Part shown: one piece after another, positions 15,270 to 24,048 of the stretch
Numbering within the stretch: position 1 is the stretch's first letter
Layout of the letters: each line of letters starts with the position of its first letter
Assembly (NCBI GenBank): GCA_902489745.1
Contig: CABUBB010000001.1
Span: forward strand, 186,001-250,000
Direction: 5' to 3'
Source of the DNA: Metaruminococcus_A sp003150405
GTDB lineage: Bacteria; Bacillota; Clostridia; Oscillospirales; Ruminococcaceae
Length of the DNA stretch: 64,000 nucleotides
Program-made: the position numbers and the translations under genes
Notes under the pieces: model-generated
The model's input: the letters and a program-made list of their open reading frames with translations, nothing else
The model's database searches: none
Told to the model about the DNA's origin: nothing

Positions 15270-18200
15270 ATGGCTTATCGCATTGGTTTGGATATCGGTT
15301 CTACCACCATCAAGTGTGCGGTGCTCGATGCGAAAGACCAAATCGTTTATAAATCCTACGAACGGCATATGGCAAAGGTGACCGAGAAAGCGGTCGCTCT
15401 TATCCGCTTGGTCGATGAGAACATCGTCCGCGGAGAGCCGTGCCGTATTGTCATTACCGGTTCCGCAGGGCTTGGGGTGTCACAGAGCAGCGGAGTCGAA
15501 TTTGTTCAGGAGGTTTACGCCACACAGGTCTGTATGCAGCACATGATTCCGGATGCCGACGTTGTCATCGAACTCGGCGGGGAAGACGCAAAAATCCTCT
15601 TTCTCACCGGCGGAACCGAGGTGCGCATGAACGGAAGCTGTGCCGGTGGAACCGGCGCCTTTATCGACCAGATGGCAACCCTGCTCGGCGTCACCACCGG
15701 GGAGCTTGACGAACTCTCCCGGAATTACGAAAAAATATACACCATCGCGTCCCGCTGCGGTGTGTTCGCAAAGAGCGACATTCAGCCGCTCCTCAACCAG
15801 GGCGCGCGTAAGAGCGACATTGCGGCAAGTATTTTTCAGTCGGTTGTCAACCAGACGGTCGGCGGTCTATCACAGGGCAGGGATATTGCCGGAAAGGTTG
15901 TCTTTCTCGGCGGCCCGCTCACCTTTTTGCAGGGCTTACGCGAACGCTTCCTAGACACGCTCCAGCTTGGAGACAGCGCCGTTTTCCCAGAGGATGCCCA
16001 GTACTACATTGCGCTTGGCGCCGCATTTTACGCAGGCTCGCTGGAGCCGGTCCGGCTACAGGAGGTTCTGCGGGAAATCAAAGAAGCCAAGCCGGCTGAA
16101 CGGGATTCCTCCATCCCACCGCTTTTTGCGGACCAGCAGGAGTACGATGCCTTCCTTGCCCGCCACAACCGGGCGAGTGTTAAACGGGTGCCGCTTGCGG
16201 AGTATTCCGGCGATGCCTACCTCGGTGTAGACGCCGGTTCCACCACTACCAAGCTCGTCTTGATTTCGCCGGACGGCGACATTCTCTATGAGTCCTACAC
16301 CTCCAACAGCGGCAATCCGGTTCCGCTGGTCAAAAAAGCGCTGGAGGAGATTTACCGTGTAGCCGGTGACCGGGTGCGGATCAAAGGCGCAACCGCCACC
16401 GGCTATGGTGAGGAACTCATCAAAAACGCGTTTCATATCGACTACGGCATTGTCGAGACGATTGCACATTTCACCGCAGCCCGTTATTTCAACCCCGGCG
16501 TCGATTTTATCATCGACATCGGCGGGCAGGACATCAAGTGCTTTAAGATTAGAAACGGTGCCATCGACAGCATCATGTTAAACGAGGCCTGCTCCTCCGG
16601 CTGCGGCTCCTTCATTGAAACCTTTGCCCATGCGCTGGGCTTCAAAGCGGAGGAGTTTGCGAAGTTCGGCCTGTTTGCGGGACACCCGGTCGATCTCGGC
16701 TCCCGCTGCACCGTCTTTATGAACAGTTCGGTCAAGCAGGCGCAGAAGGACGGCGCAACCGTCGGTGACATCGCCGCGGGCCTAGCAGTCAGCGTCGTCA
16801 AAAACGCGCTGTATAAGGTCATCCGTGCCAATTCCACCAAGGAGCTCGGCAGTCATATCGTGGTACAGGGCGGCACCTTCCTCAACGACGCGGTGCTCCG
16901 CGCCTTTGAACGCGAGGTCGGGGCTGAGGTGGTTCGTCCTTCGATTGCAGGGCTCATGGGCGCTTACGGCGCGGCGCTTTATGCCCAAAGCCATTCCAAA
17001 GAGCACTCCGGTATCATCGTCCTGGCGGAACTGGAGGCTTTCAGCCACGAGGTTTCGGTCGTCACCTGCAAAGGCTGCACCAACCATTGCAAGCTCACCG
17101 TCAACCGGTTCGCGGACGGCGGGCGCTACATCTCCGGCAACAAGTGCGAGAAGCCGCTTGGGCTCCAGAAGGCCGAGGGCGGCTACAATGCTTTCCAGTA
17201 TAAATATGATTATCTGCGCAGCCTGAAGGGCGTGTCGGGGCCGCGTGGAAAAATCGGCATCCCAATGGGTCTGAACATGTATGAAAATCTGCCGTTCTGG
17301 CATGCGTTTTTCACTTCGCTCGGCTTTGAGGTCGTGCTCTCGCCGCGCAGCGACCGTAAGCTGTATGAAAAGGGCCAGCATACCATCCCATCGGATACCG
17401 TCTGCTATCCTGCCAAGCTGCTGCACGGCCATGTAGAGGCGTTGTTGGATGTGGGCGTACCGACCATATTTTACCCCTGTATGTCATACAATTTTGACGA
17501 GGGCCTTTCCGACAACAACTACAACTGCCCGGTTGTCGCCTATTATCCAGAGGTCATTGGCGCGAATATTAAGCGGCTGTCCGAAGTTACGTTTATTAAA
17601 GATTACCTCGGCCTGCACCGCCGCAAGGATTTTATCAAAAAGGCTCATGGTGTATTTAACCAGTATTTCCCGGTTTCTCAGGCGGAAATCAAGGCCGCTG
17701 CGGAAAAGGCGTATACCGCTTATGAGGATTACCGCAATATGCTTTATGAATATGGGCAGATGGTTATTGACGAAGCGGAGCAGTCCGGCAAAACGGTGAT
17801 TGTGCTTGCCGGGCGCCCATATCACATTGATCCGGAAATTAACCACGGAATTGACATGCTGGTGCGCAGCTTCGGCGTCTCGGTGCTCACTGAGGATTGC
17901 TTGACGCTGCATGCGGATAAAAAGAAAGCAAAGGTGCTTAACCAGTGGACCTATCATGCGCGGCTTTATGCAGCCGCCCATTATGTGGGCGCACATGACT
18001 GCCTTCAGCTCGTACAGCTTGTTTCCTTCGGCTGTGGGCTGGATGCCATTACCGCCGACGAGGTCCGTGAAATCCTTGAAAGCTATGGCAAACTGTATAC
18101 CCAAATCAAAATCGACGAGGTCACAAACCTCGGCGCAGTGAAGATCCGCCTGCGTAGCCTGTTCGCGTATCTCGACGCAAACAGGCTGGCAAAGGCCTGA
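15270..18200 (+). CDS. 2-hydroxyacyl-CoA dehydratase activase-like protein (two ASKHA domains plus DUF2229)
   Basis: A 976-residue protein. Two BcrAD/BadFG-type ATPase domains are in tandem: the first starts IGLDIGSTTIK and carries Cys124 (NGSCAGGTG) and Cys163 (SRCGVF); the second starts GVDAGSTTTK near 319 and carries Cys441/445 and Cys480. These pairs correspond to the residues that hold the [4Fe-4S] cluster between activase subunits. From about 590 a DUF2229-like part follows with Cys600, 603, 607 and 626. Classical activases use ATP to push a low-potential electron into (R)-2-hydroxyacyl-CoA dehydratases. Members of this large fused class have no proven substrate. Relatives I know of are often about 1,400 residues; here the remaining part is the next gene, 16 nt downstream. 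Confidence 0.85.
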   Translation: MAYRIGLDIGSTTIKCAVLDAKDQIVYKSYERHMAKVTEKAVALIRLVDENIVRGEPCRIVITGSAGLGVSQSSGVEFVQEVYATQVCMQHMIPDADVVIELGGEDAKILFLTGGTEVRMNGSCAGGTGAFIDQMATLLGVTTGELDELSRNYEKIYTIASRCGVFAKSDIQPLLNQGARKSDIAASIFQSVVNQTVGGLSQGRDIAGKVVFLGGPLTFLQGLRERFLDTLQLGDSAVFPEDAQYYIALGAAFYAGSLEPVRLQEVLREIKEAKPAERDSSIPPLFADQQEYDAFLARHNRASVKRVPLAEYSGDAYLGVDAGSTTTKLVLISPDGDILYESYTSNSGNPVPLVKKALEEIYRVAGDRVRIKGATATGYGEELIKNAFHIDYGIVETIAHFTAARYFNPGVDFIIDIGGQDIKCFKIRNGAIDSIMLNEACSSGCGSFIETFAHALGFKAEEFAKFGLFAGHPVDLGSRCTVFMNSSVKQAQKDGATVGDIAAGLAVSVVKNALYKVIRANSTKELGSHIVVQGGTFLNDAVLRAFEREVGAEVVRPSIAGLMGAYGAALYAQSHSKEHSGIIVLAELEAFSHEVSVVTCKGCTNHCKLTVNRFADGGRYISGNKCEKPLGLQKAEGGYNAFQYKYDYLRSLKGVSGPRGKIGIPMGLNMYENLPFWHAFFTSLGFEVVLSPRSDRKLYEKGQHTIPSDTVCYPAKLLHGHVEALLDVGVPTIFYPCMSYNFDEGLSDNNYNCPVVAYYPEVIGANIKRLSEVTFIKDYLGLHRRKDFIKKAHGVFNQYFPVSQAEIKAAAEKAYTAYEDYRNMLYEYGQMVIDEAEQSGKTVIVLAGRPYHIDPEINHGIDMLVRSFGVSVLTEDCLTLHADKKKAKVLNQWTYHARLYAAAHYVGAHDCLQLVQLVSFGCGLDAITADEVREILESYGKLYTQIKIDEVTNLGAVKIRLRSLFAYLDANRLAKA

Positions 18201-18216
18201 GAAAAGAGGCGAAATT

Positions 18217-19545
18217 TTGGCAAAACTCGTTTACGATAAAACCGGACGTCTGCTCTTTACCAAAGAGATGAAACAGGAATATCAAATCCTCATGCCGCAG
18301 ATGCTCCCCATTCACTTTGAACTCATCAAAAATGCGCTCCGGCTGCACGGCTACAACGTCAAGCTCCTCACCAGTACCGACAGCGAGGCTATCCGGCGGC
18401 AGGGGCTGGAAAATGTACATAATGACACCTGCTATCCAGCGCTGCTCGTCATCGGCCAGATGCTCGACGCCCTCAAAAGCGGCGAATACGATCTGGATAA
18501 AACCGCGCTGGTCATTACCCAGACGGGAGGCGGATGCCGTGCGTCCAACTACATCCACCTGCTGCGCAAGGCGCTGAAACGCTCCGGCATGGAGCAGGTT
18601 CCGGTGGTCAGTGTAAACCTCTCCGGCCTGGAACGCAACCCCGGCTTTAAGCTCACGTTAAAGCTCATCCGCCAGTTGGTCATGTCCGCCATGTACGGTG
18701 ATCTCCTCATGCTGCTGCTCAATCAGGTGCGTCCTTACGAGACCGTGGCAGGGGAGGCGCAGCGCCTGGTGGACAGTTGGGTGCTCAAACTCTCGGAAGA
18801 ATACAAAAACGGCAGGGCGCTCACCCAAAAGGAAATGGCTGTCCATTTCCGGGACATTGTCGCCGATTTCGCAAAAATCCCGGTGCAGAATGTCCAGAAG
18901 GTCAAGGTCGGCATTGTCGGCGAAATTTATGTCAAATACGCGCCGCTCGGCAACAACAATCTGGAGCAGTTCTTGCTCTCAGAACAGGCGGAGGTCTTTG
19001 TCCCCGGCCTGATGGATTTTATCATCTTTAAAATTGACAACCGCATTGAAGATTACAAGCTCTACGGCGGCAAGCGGCCGGTTCGCTTTGTCGCCCGCAA
19101 GCTGATGAAATATGTGCTCCACTGCCAGCAGATTATGATCGACGCCGTCCACACCGAACCGCGATTTTATGTGCCAAAAGGCTACCAGCACCTCAAGGAG
19201 CTGGTTAAAGGTACCATTGGTTACGGTGCCAAAATGGGCGAGGGCTGGCTGCTTACCGCAGAAATGCTCGAACTCATTGCCGACGGCGTGAACAACATCG
19301 TCTGCGCCCAGCCGTTCGGCTGCCTGCCGAACCATGTGGTCGGCAAGGGGATGGTTCGCAGCATCAAGACGGTCCATCCGGATGCAAACATCGTCGCCAT
19401 CGACTACGATCCCGGCGCCACCAAGGTCAATCAGGAAAACCGCATCAAGCTCATGCTGGCGGTTGCAAAATCCAAAATGGAGGCGGAGCGGCCTGCGCAC
19501 GAAACCGCAGCCAAAACGTCAAAGGAGCCTGCCGGCGTCGTATAA
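18217..19545 (+). CDS. 2-hydroxyacyl-CoA dehydratase-like (HgdB-like) protein, partner of the activase
   Basis: A 442-residue protein with a TTG start placed after GAGGCG at good spacing. It corresponds to the C-terminal portion of the large fused activase/dehydratase-like proteins: NDTCYPALLV near residue 70, TQTGGGCRASNY near 106, and CAQPFGCLPNHVVGKG near 365 provide Cys that could bind an Fe-S cluster. VAIDYDPGATKVNQENRI near the C-terminus is also characteristic. The boundary is a genuine stop and restart: the upstream frame ends at TGA 18198-18200 and this frame has its own ribosome site. It presumably acts with the upstream product. The last 20 residues are low-complexity. Confidence 0.82.
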   Translation: MAKLVYDKTGRLLFTKEMKQEYQILMPQMLPIHFELIKNALRLHGYNVKLLTSTDSEAIRRQGLENVHNDTCYPALLVIGQMLDALKSGEYDLDKTALVITQTGGGCRASNYIHLLRKALKRSGMEQVPVVSVNLSGLERNPGFKLTLKLIRQLVMSAMYGDLLMLLLNQVRPYETVAGEAQRLVDSWVLKLSEEYKNGRALTQKEMAVHFRDIVADFAKIPVQNVQKVKVGIVGEIYVKYAPLGNNNLEQFLLSEQAEVFVPGLMDFIIFKIDNRIEDYKLYGGKRPVRFVARKLMKYVLHCQQIMIDAVHTEPRFYVPKGYQHLKELVKGTIGYGAKMGEGWLLTAEMLELIADGVNNIVCAQPFGCLPNHVVGKGMVRSIKTVHPDANIVAIDYDPGATKVNQENRIKLMLAVAKSKMEAERPAHETAAKTSKEPAGVV

Positions 19546-19598
19546 ATTAGCTGTATGCACACACACTAACACCAAAATGAAAATTGAGGTGTTGGCAT

Positions 19599-20405
19599 AT
19601 GCGCATGAAAAATGATACAATAGAACCGAGCCGCGAGCCGGACGTTCCGCCGGAACAGGAAGAATCGAACAACGAAAACCTGACCGGGGAATCGGTCGCA
19701 GATCAAATTTACCATTCCGGTTCGGTCACCGCAAACGGCCGGCATTTAATCCATTGCCTGACCATTATCGGGCAGGTGGAGGGGCATTTCATCCTCCCGC
19801 CCCAGAATAAAACCACCAAGTATGAACACGTCCTGCCGCAGCTTGTTGCCATTGACGAGGCCGAAGACATCAAAGGCCTGCTCATTCTGCTCAACACCGT
19901 CGGCGGGGATGTAGAGGCTGGCCTTGCTATTGCAGAACTCATTTCCGGGATGAAAAAACCCACTGTGTCGCTGATTCTCGGCGGCGGTCACTCCATTGGC
20001 GTGCCGCTTGCTGTCAGTGCAAAGCACTCTTTCATTGTGCCCTCTGCGACCATGACGGTTCATCCGGTGCGGATGAACGGCACCGTCCTCGGCGTTCCGC
20101 AGACCCTGTCTTATTTTGAAAAGATGCAGGAACGCATTGTCAACTTTGTCACTGACAATTCCAACATCACCCGGGAAACCTTCATGAAGCTCATGATGCA
20201 GACGGGGGAGCTTGTCATGGATGTCGGCACCGTCCTCGACGGGCAGGCCGCGGTGGACTGCGGGCTTATCGACGAGCTCGGCAATCTTTCGCAGGCGGTG
20301 GATTACCTCTACGCCATGATCGACGAGAAGGAAAAAGCAAAGCAGGAACAGGAAGAGGCGGAGCAACAGGAGGACGGTAATGCTGTACACCATTCTGAAT
20401 CTTGA
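19599..20405 (+). CDS. tepA: ClpP-class serine protease TepA (YmfB-like)
   Basis: A 268-residue cytoplasmic ClpP/crotonase-fold protease. After an acidic, Glu-rich N-terminus (about 1-30), the ClpP-like core shows LLILLNTVGGDVEAGLA, the nucleophile Ser in GGGHSIG near residue 131, and His in TVHPVR about 25 residues later. TepA of B. subtilis has been linked to protein export and small acid-soluble spore protein turnover, and there it lies next to spoIIIE, as here. The start at ATG 19599 follows GAGGTG by 7 nt; a longer TTG start at 19584 is unlikely. Its 3' end overlaps the next gene. The C-terminus is charged (EKEKAKQEQEEAEQQEDG). Confidence 0.88.
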   Translation: MRMKNDTIEPSREPDVPPEQEESNNENLTGESVADQIYHSGSVTANGRHLIHCLTIIGQVEGHFILPPQNKTTKYEHVLPQLVAIDEAEDIKGLLILLNTVGGDVEAGLAIAELISGMKKPTVSLILGGGHSIGVPLAVSAKHSFIVPSATMTVHPVRMNGTVLGVPQTLSYFEKMQERIVNFVTDNSNITRETFMKLMMQTGELVMDVGTVLDGQAAVDCGLIDELGNLSQAVDYLYAMIDEKEKAKQEQEEAEQQEDGNAVHHSES

Positions 20406-20577
20406 CGACATTTTTGCGGGGGAAAACACAGTTCCTGCCCCTCAGACCATGCAGGTCGGCGGCAGGGTGTTTGAGGGGCGCCGGGAACCGGGCGGCTTTG
20501 TTATCAGCCGTATCATTTCCACAAATCTCGCCGATTATCTGGACCAGCGTTTCTTTCCCGGCCAGAAGCTGCACTGA
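20380..20577 (+). CDS. YlzJ-like small protein
   Basis: A 65-residue protein whose ATG lies inside the end of tepA (26-nt overlap), preceded by AGGAGG. MLYTILNLDDIFAG and the C-terminal LADYLDQRF match the YlzJ-like family, which in Bacillus is encoded directly after tepA and before spoIIIE. Function unknown. The overlap implies translational coupling to tepA. Confidence 0.8.
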   Translation: MLYTILNLDDIFAGENTVPAPQTMQVGGRVFEGRREPGGFVISRIISTNLADYLDQRFFPGQKLH

Positions 20578-20627
20578 AAAATCTGCCGCCGCAAAGCGGC
20601 ACAAACTGACAAAAAGGATGAATCAGT

Positions 20628-21503
20628 ATGAATATTTTTGACGCAATCATTCAGGCAATCGTGCAGGGACTCACCGAGTTCCTGCCGGTTTCCAGTTCCG
20701 GGCACCTTTCCTTGGTTCAGCATTTTATGGGGGTTAATGGTGAATCCGCCATCATGCTCTCTATTGTCCTGCACCTTGGCACATTGGTCGCCGTGTTCAT
20801 CGCGTACCATAAGACCATTTGGGAGCTCATTAAGGAAATCGGCTACGCCCTGCGGGATATTTTTACCGGTAAGTTCCATTTGAAGGGAATGTCCGAAAAC
20901 CGCCGTTTGCTCGTTATGCTCATTGTTGCAACCCTGCCGCTCTGCCTGTTTTATTTCATCAAGGACCCTATCAAGGGTATTTCGTCGGACAGCAGTATCC
21001 TCATTGAAGGCTTCTGCTTCCTTTATACCGGCGTTATCCTCTTTTTGTCCGATCGCTTTGGCCGCGGTCATAAACATGTCGGGGATATCAAGACCAAAGA
21101 CGCCCTTGTGGTCGGCGTGTTCCAGGGCATTGCGCTGCTCCCGGGTGTTTCCCGTTCCGGTTCCACCATTTCGGGCGGCCTGTTCTGCGGCTTTTCCCGC
21201 GCAACTGCGGTAAAATTTTCTTTCCTCATGTCCATCCCGCCCATTCTTGCGGGTGCGCTCACCGAGTTTCTGGATTTCCACGATTCCGCCGAAAGCGTTG
21301 ACTTCCTGCCTCTTGCCATTGGCTTCGTCGTCGCGGCTGTTGTCGGCTTCCTCGCAATTGCAATGGTTCGCTGGCTCGTCAAAACCGATAAATTCCGCAT
21401 CTTCTCATATTATACCCTCGCCCTCGGTGTAGTAGTCATTATTATCAGCATCATCGAGGCGGCAAACGGCGGGGTTAACATTGTAAACCTCATCGCTGGT
21501 TAA
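20628..21503 (+). CDS. uppP: Undecaprenyl-diphosphatase UppP (BacA family)
   Basis: A 291-residue integral membrane enzyme that dephosphorylates undecaprenyl pyrophosphate, recycling the lipid carrier for wall synthesis; excess confers bacitracin tolerance. Both family motifs are intact: a Glu-rich motif EFLPVSSSGH near residue 17, and PGVSRSGSTI near residue 170 with the catalytic Ser/Arg. Seven to eight hydrophobic segments are predicted. AAAGGATG precedes the ATG. It sits between ylzJ and spoIIIE, an insertion relative to the Bacillus order, and is likely cotranscribed with both. Confidence 0.95.
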   Translation: MNIFDAIIQAIVQGLTEFLPVSSSGHLSLVQHFMGVNGESAIMLSIVLHLGTLVAVFIAYHKTIWELIKEIGYALRDIFTGKFHLKGMSENRRLLVMLIVATLPLCLFYFIKDPIKGISSDSSILIEGFCFLYTGVILFLSDRFGRGHKHVGDIKTKDALVVGVFQGIALLPGVSRSGSTISGGLFCGFSRATAVKFSFLMSIPPILAGALTEFLDFHDSAESVDFLPLAIGFVVAAVVGFLAIAMVRWLVKTDKFRIFSYYTLALGVVVIIISIIEAANGGVNIVNLIAG

Positions 21504-21524
21504 CCGTTGAGGGAAGGAGGTATT

Positions 21525-24002
21525 ATGGCTGGTCAATCTTCCGCCAAAAAGAAGGCTCCCGCGAAAAAGCCCACGGCAAAACGCGCTTCTTCCGGACGTC
21601 AAACCCAGAGTGAGAAAAAAGAAAAGCATTCCCGGCAGGTTGCCGCCATTATCTACTTTGCCCTCGGCATCCTTGTTTTCTTCCTCAGTATTATAGACGG
21701 CGAAAACGTCTGGGGCACCTGTCACGATGTTCTGTTCGGCTTGTTCGGTTTTACTGGGTACATCATTGCTCCCATCTTTATCTACATAGCAATCTGTGCT
21801 TCGACCGATCGCCCCATCGGTGCGGTGAAGCATAAAATCTGGCAGACTGCCGTTTTGTTGATTCTTCTCTCGTCCCTGCTGCAAATCTTATGCATCGGCT
21901 CGGTGCCGGGGGAGAATTTCATCGATCAGTGGGTACACCTGTATAACGACGGTGTTGCACTCAACGGCGGCGGCATTGCCTCCGGATTCGTCGGCTGGCC
22001 GCTGTTGGCGGCGTTTGGCAAAACCGGCGCCGGTATTGTCACCGGGCTGTTGATCTTTGTCTTTGTTATGCTCATTACCGGTTCTACCGTCATTGGATTT
22101 CTGCGCGGAGTCGCAAAACCGGTGCAGAAAATTAAGGATGAATACGACATCAAGGTTGAGCGCAAAGAGCAGGAGCGTCTTGCCAAAAACCAGGCACGGT
22201 TTGACATTGACGTCGATCTCGGCCCGGATCCAGTCATGCCGGATCATCCCGTTTCCTCACCGAAAGCGCCGCAGCCGGAACCGGAAAAACCCAAAAAACA
22301 GCGCCGTAAGCGTGCCGCCTTTGACGTCCCGCTGGATGGCGAGTCCCCGGCTCCAGAGGCTGAAAAGGCGCCGTTTACCGTCACCATTCCAGAACTGGGG
22401 TTCGAAACCCCGCCGACACCGTCCAAACCCGCCGCTGTGGAGGCCGCGCCGGAGCCGCCTGCCAAAGAGCTGGTCCCGGACAAGGAATCGCAGCTTCGTT
22501 TTGCGGTGGATGAGGCCGGGGACGGTTATGTCTTTCCGCCCATCAGTCTGCTCCGCGCACCGAAAAATACCCAGAACGTGGATGCAAGTGCGGAGCTTAA
22601 AGGCAATGCCGACCGCCTTGTGGATACCCTCAAGAGCTTTGGGGTGCAGACCCGTGTGATTAACGTCAGCCGCGGCCCTGCCGTCACCCGGTATGAGCTC
22701 CAGCCGTCGGCCGGGGTGAAGATCAGCCGTATTACCGGCCTGGCGGACGATATCGCCCTCAACCTCGCGGCAGCGGGCGTGCGTATTGAAGCGCCTATTC
22801 CCAATAAACCCGCCGTCGGCATTGAGGTGCCGAACAAAAATGTCGATGTTGTCACCATGCGTGAAATCATTGACTGTGATCAGTTTTACGACGCAAAGTC
22901 CAGGCTTACCGTCGCGCTTGGCCGCGATATCGCCGGCAACGTCACCCTTGCAGATCTTGGCAAAATGCCGCATCTGCTCATTGCCGGCTCCACCGGTTCT
23001 GGCAAATCGGTCTGCATTAATTCTATTATTATCAGCCTGCTTTACAAAGCAAAACCGGAGGAGGTCCGCCTCCTCATGATCGACCCGAAGGTGGTCGAAT
23101 TAGGCGTTTACAACGGCATCCCACACCTTCTCGTCCCGGTCGTCACCGATCCGCGCAAGGCTGCGGGCGCGCTCGGCTGGGCGGTCACCGAAATGCTCAA
23201 GCGGTACAAGCTGTTTGCGGATAATTCGGTTCGCGATTTGGAGGGCTATAACAGCATCGCCAAAAACTCTGACGAGCTTGACCCGCTCCCGCAGATTGTC
23301 ATCATCATCGACGAGCTTGCCGACCTCATGATGGCTGCCCCAAACGAGGTGGAAGATTCTATCTGCCGCCTCGCGCAGATGGCCCGCGCCGCGGGGATGC
23401 ACCTCGTTATCGCCACCCAGCGCCCGTCGGTTGATGTCATCACCGGCCTTATTAAGGCAAATATACCAAGCCGCATCGCCTTTGCAGTTTCCTCGCAGGT
23501 GGACTCCCGCACCATTCTGGACGGAAGCGGCGCGGAAAAACTGCTCGGCCGCGGTGATATGTTGTTTTACCCCGTTGGTTTCCCCAAGCCGGTCCGCGTA
23601 CAGGGTTGCTTTGTCACCGAAAAAGAGGTGGAGCAGGTCGTCGGCTTTGTCAAACACAAGGATTCCGCCGATTACGATGAGCAGGTCATCGAAGAAATTG
23701 AAAAGCAGGCCGTGGCTGAAAAGGGAAGCAAAAACAGCGGTGATGGCGGTGGCTTCAACGATAAGGACGATATGCTTTCCGCCGCGATTGAATGTGTGAT
23801 CGAGGCCGGACAGGCGTCTACCTCTTATCTCCAGCGGCGGCTTAAGCTCGGCTACGCCCGCGCGGCCCGTCTGGTGGATGAAATGGAGGAAATGGGCATT
23901 GTCGGCCCCTTTGAGGGCAGCAAACCCCGTCAGGTACTCATTACCCGCCAGCAGTGGCTGGAACGCAATATGAATCAAAACGAGACGGAAACAGAAGCAT
24001 AA
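21525..24002 (+). CDS. spoIIIE: DNA translocase FtsK/SpoIIIE
   Basis: An 825-residue ATP-driven DNA pump that clears chromosomes through the division or sporulation septum. The N-terminus is Lys/Ala-rich, followed by four membrane helices (to about residue 195), a Pro/Glu/Lys-rich linker (about 220-330), the motor domain with Walker A GSTGSGKS near 488 and Walker B VIIIDELADLMM near 592, and a C-terminal gamma winged helix (about 745-820) that reads KOPS/SRS sequences. ATG 21525 follows GGAGG. Neighbouring tepA and ylzJ make the SpoIIIE identity reasonable, but it could equally serve vegetative division if it is the only FtsK. Confidence 0.93.
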   Translation: MAGQSSAKKKAPAKKPTAKRASSGRQTQSEKKEKHSRQVAAIIYFALGILVFFLSIIDGENVWGTCHDVLFGLFGFTGYIIAPIFIYIAICASTDRPIGAVKHKIWQTAVLLILLSSLLQILCIGSVPGENFIDQWVHLYNDGVALNGGGIASGFVGWPLLAAFGKTGAGIVTGLLIFVFVMLITGSTVIGFLRGVAKPVQKIKDEYDIKVERKEQERLAKNQARFDIDVDLGPDPVMPDHPVSSPKAPQPEPEKPKKQRRKRAAFDVPLDGESPAPEAEKAPFTVTIPELGFETPPTPSKPAAVEAAPEPPAKELVPDKESQLRFAVDEAGDGYVFPPISLLRAPKNTQNVDASAELKGNADRLVDTLKSFGVQTRVINVSRGPAVTRYELQPSAGVKISRITGLADDIALNLAAAGVRIEAPIPNKPAVGIEVPNKNVDVVTMREIIDCDQFYDAKSRLTVALGRDIAGNVTLADLGKMPHLLIAGSTGSGKSVCINSIIISLLYKAKPEEVRLLMIDPKVVELGVYNGIPHLLVPVVTDPRKAAGALGWAVTEMLKRYKLFADNSVRDLEGYNSIAKNSDELDPLPQIVIIIDELADLMMAAPNEVEDSICRLAQMARAAGMHLVIATQRPSVDVITGLIKANIPSRIAFAVSSQVDSRTILDGSGAEKLLGRGDMLFYPVGFPKPVRVQGCFVTEKEVEQVVGFVKHKDSADYDEQVIEEIEKQAVAEKGSKNSGDGGGFNDKDDMLSAAIECVIEAGQASTSYLQRRLKLGYARAARLVDEMEEMGIVGPFEGSKPRQVLITRQQWLERNMNQNETETEA

Positions 24003-24006
24003 GACA

Positions 24007-24028
24007 GGCGGCGCCATGCGGCGCCGCC
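24007..24028 (+). repeat. GC-rich perfect hairpin between spoIIIE and ygiQ
   Basis: ggcggcgcc atgc ggcgccgcc: a 9-bp all-GC stem with a 4-nt loop, starting 5 nt after the spoIIIE stop and ending 20 nt before the YgiQ start. There is no T run, so it is more likely an mRNA-stability or processing element than a terminator. Confidence 0.7.
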
Positions 24029-24048
24029 CTCTCGTTCAGGAGGTTTTC

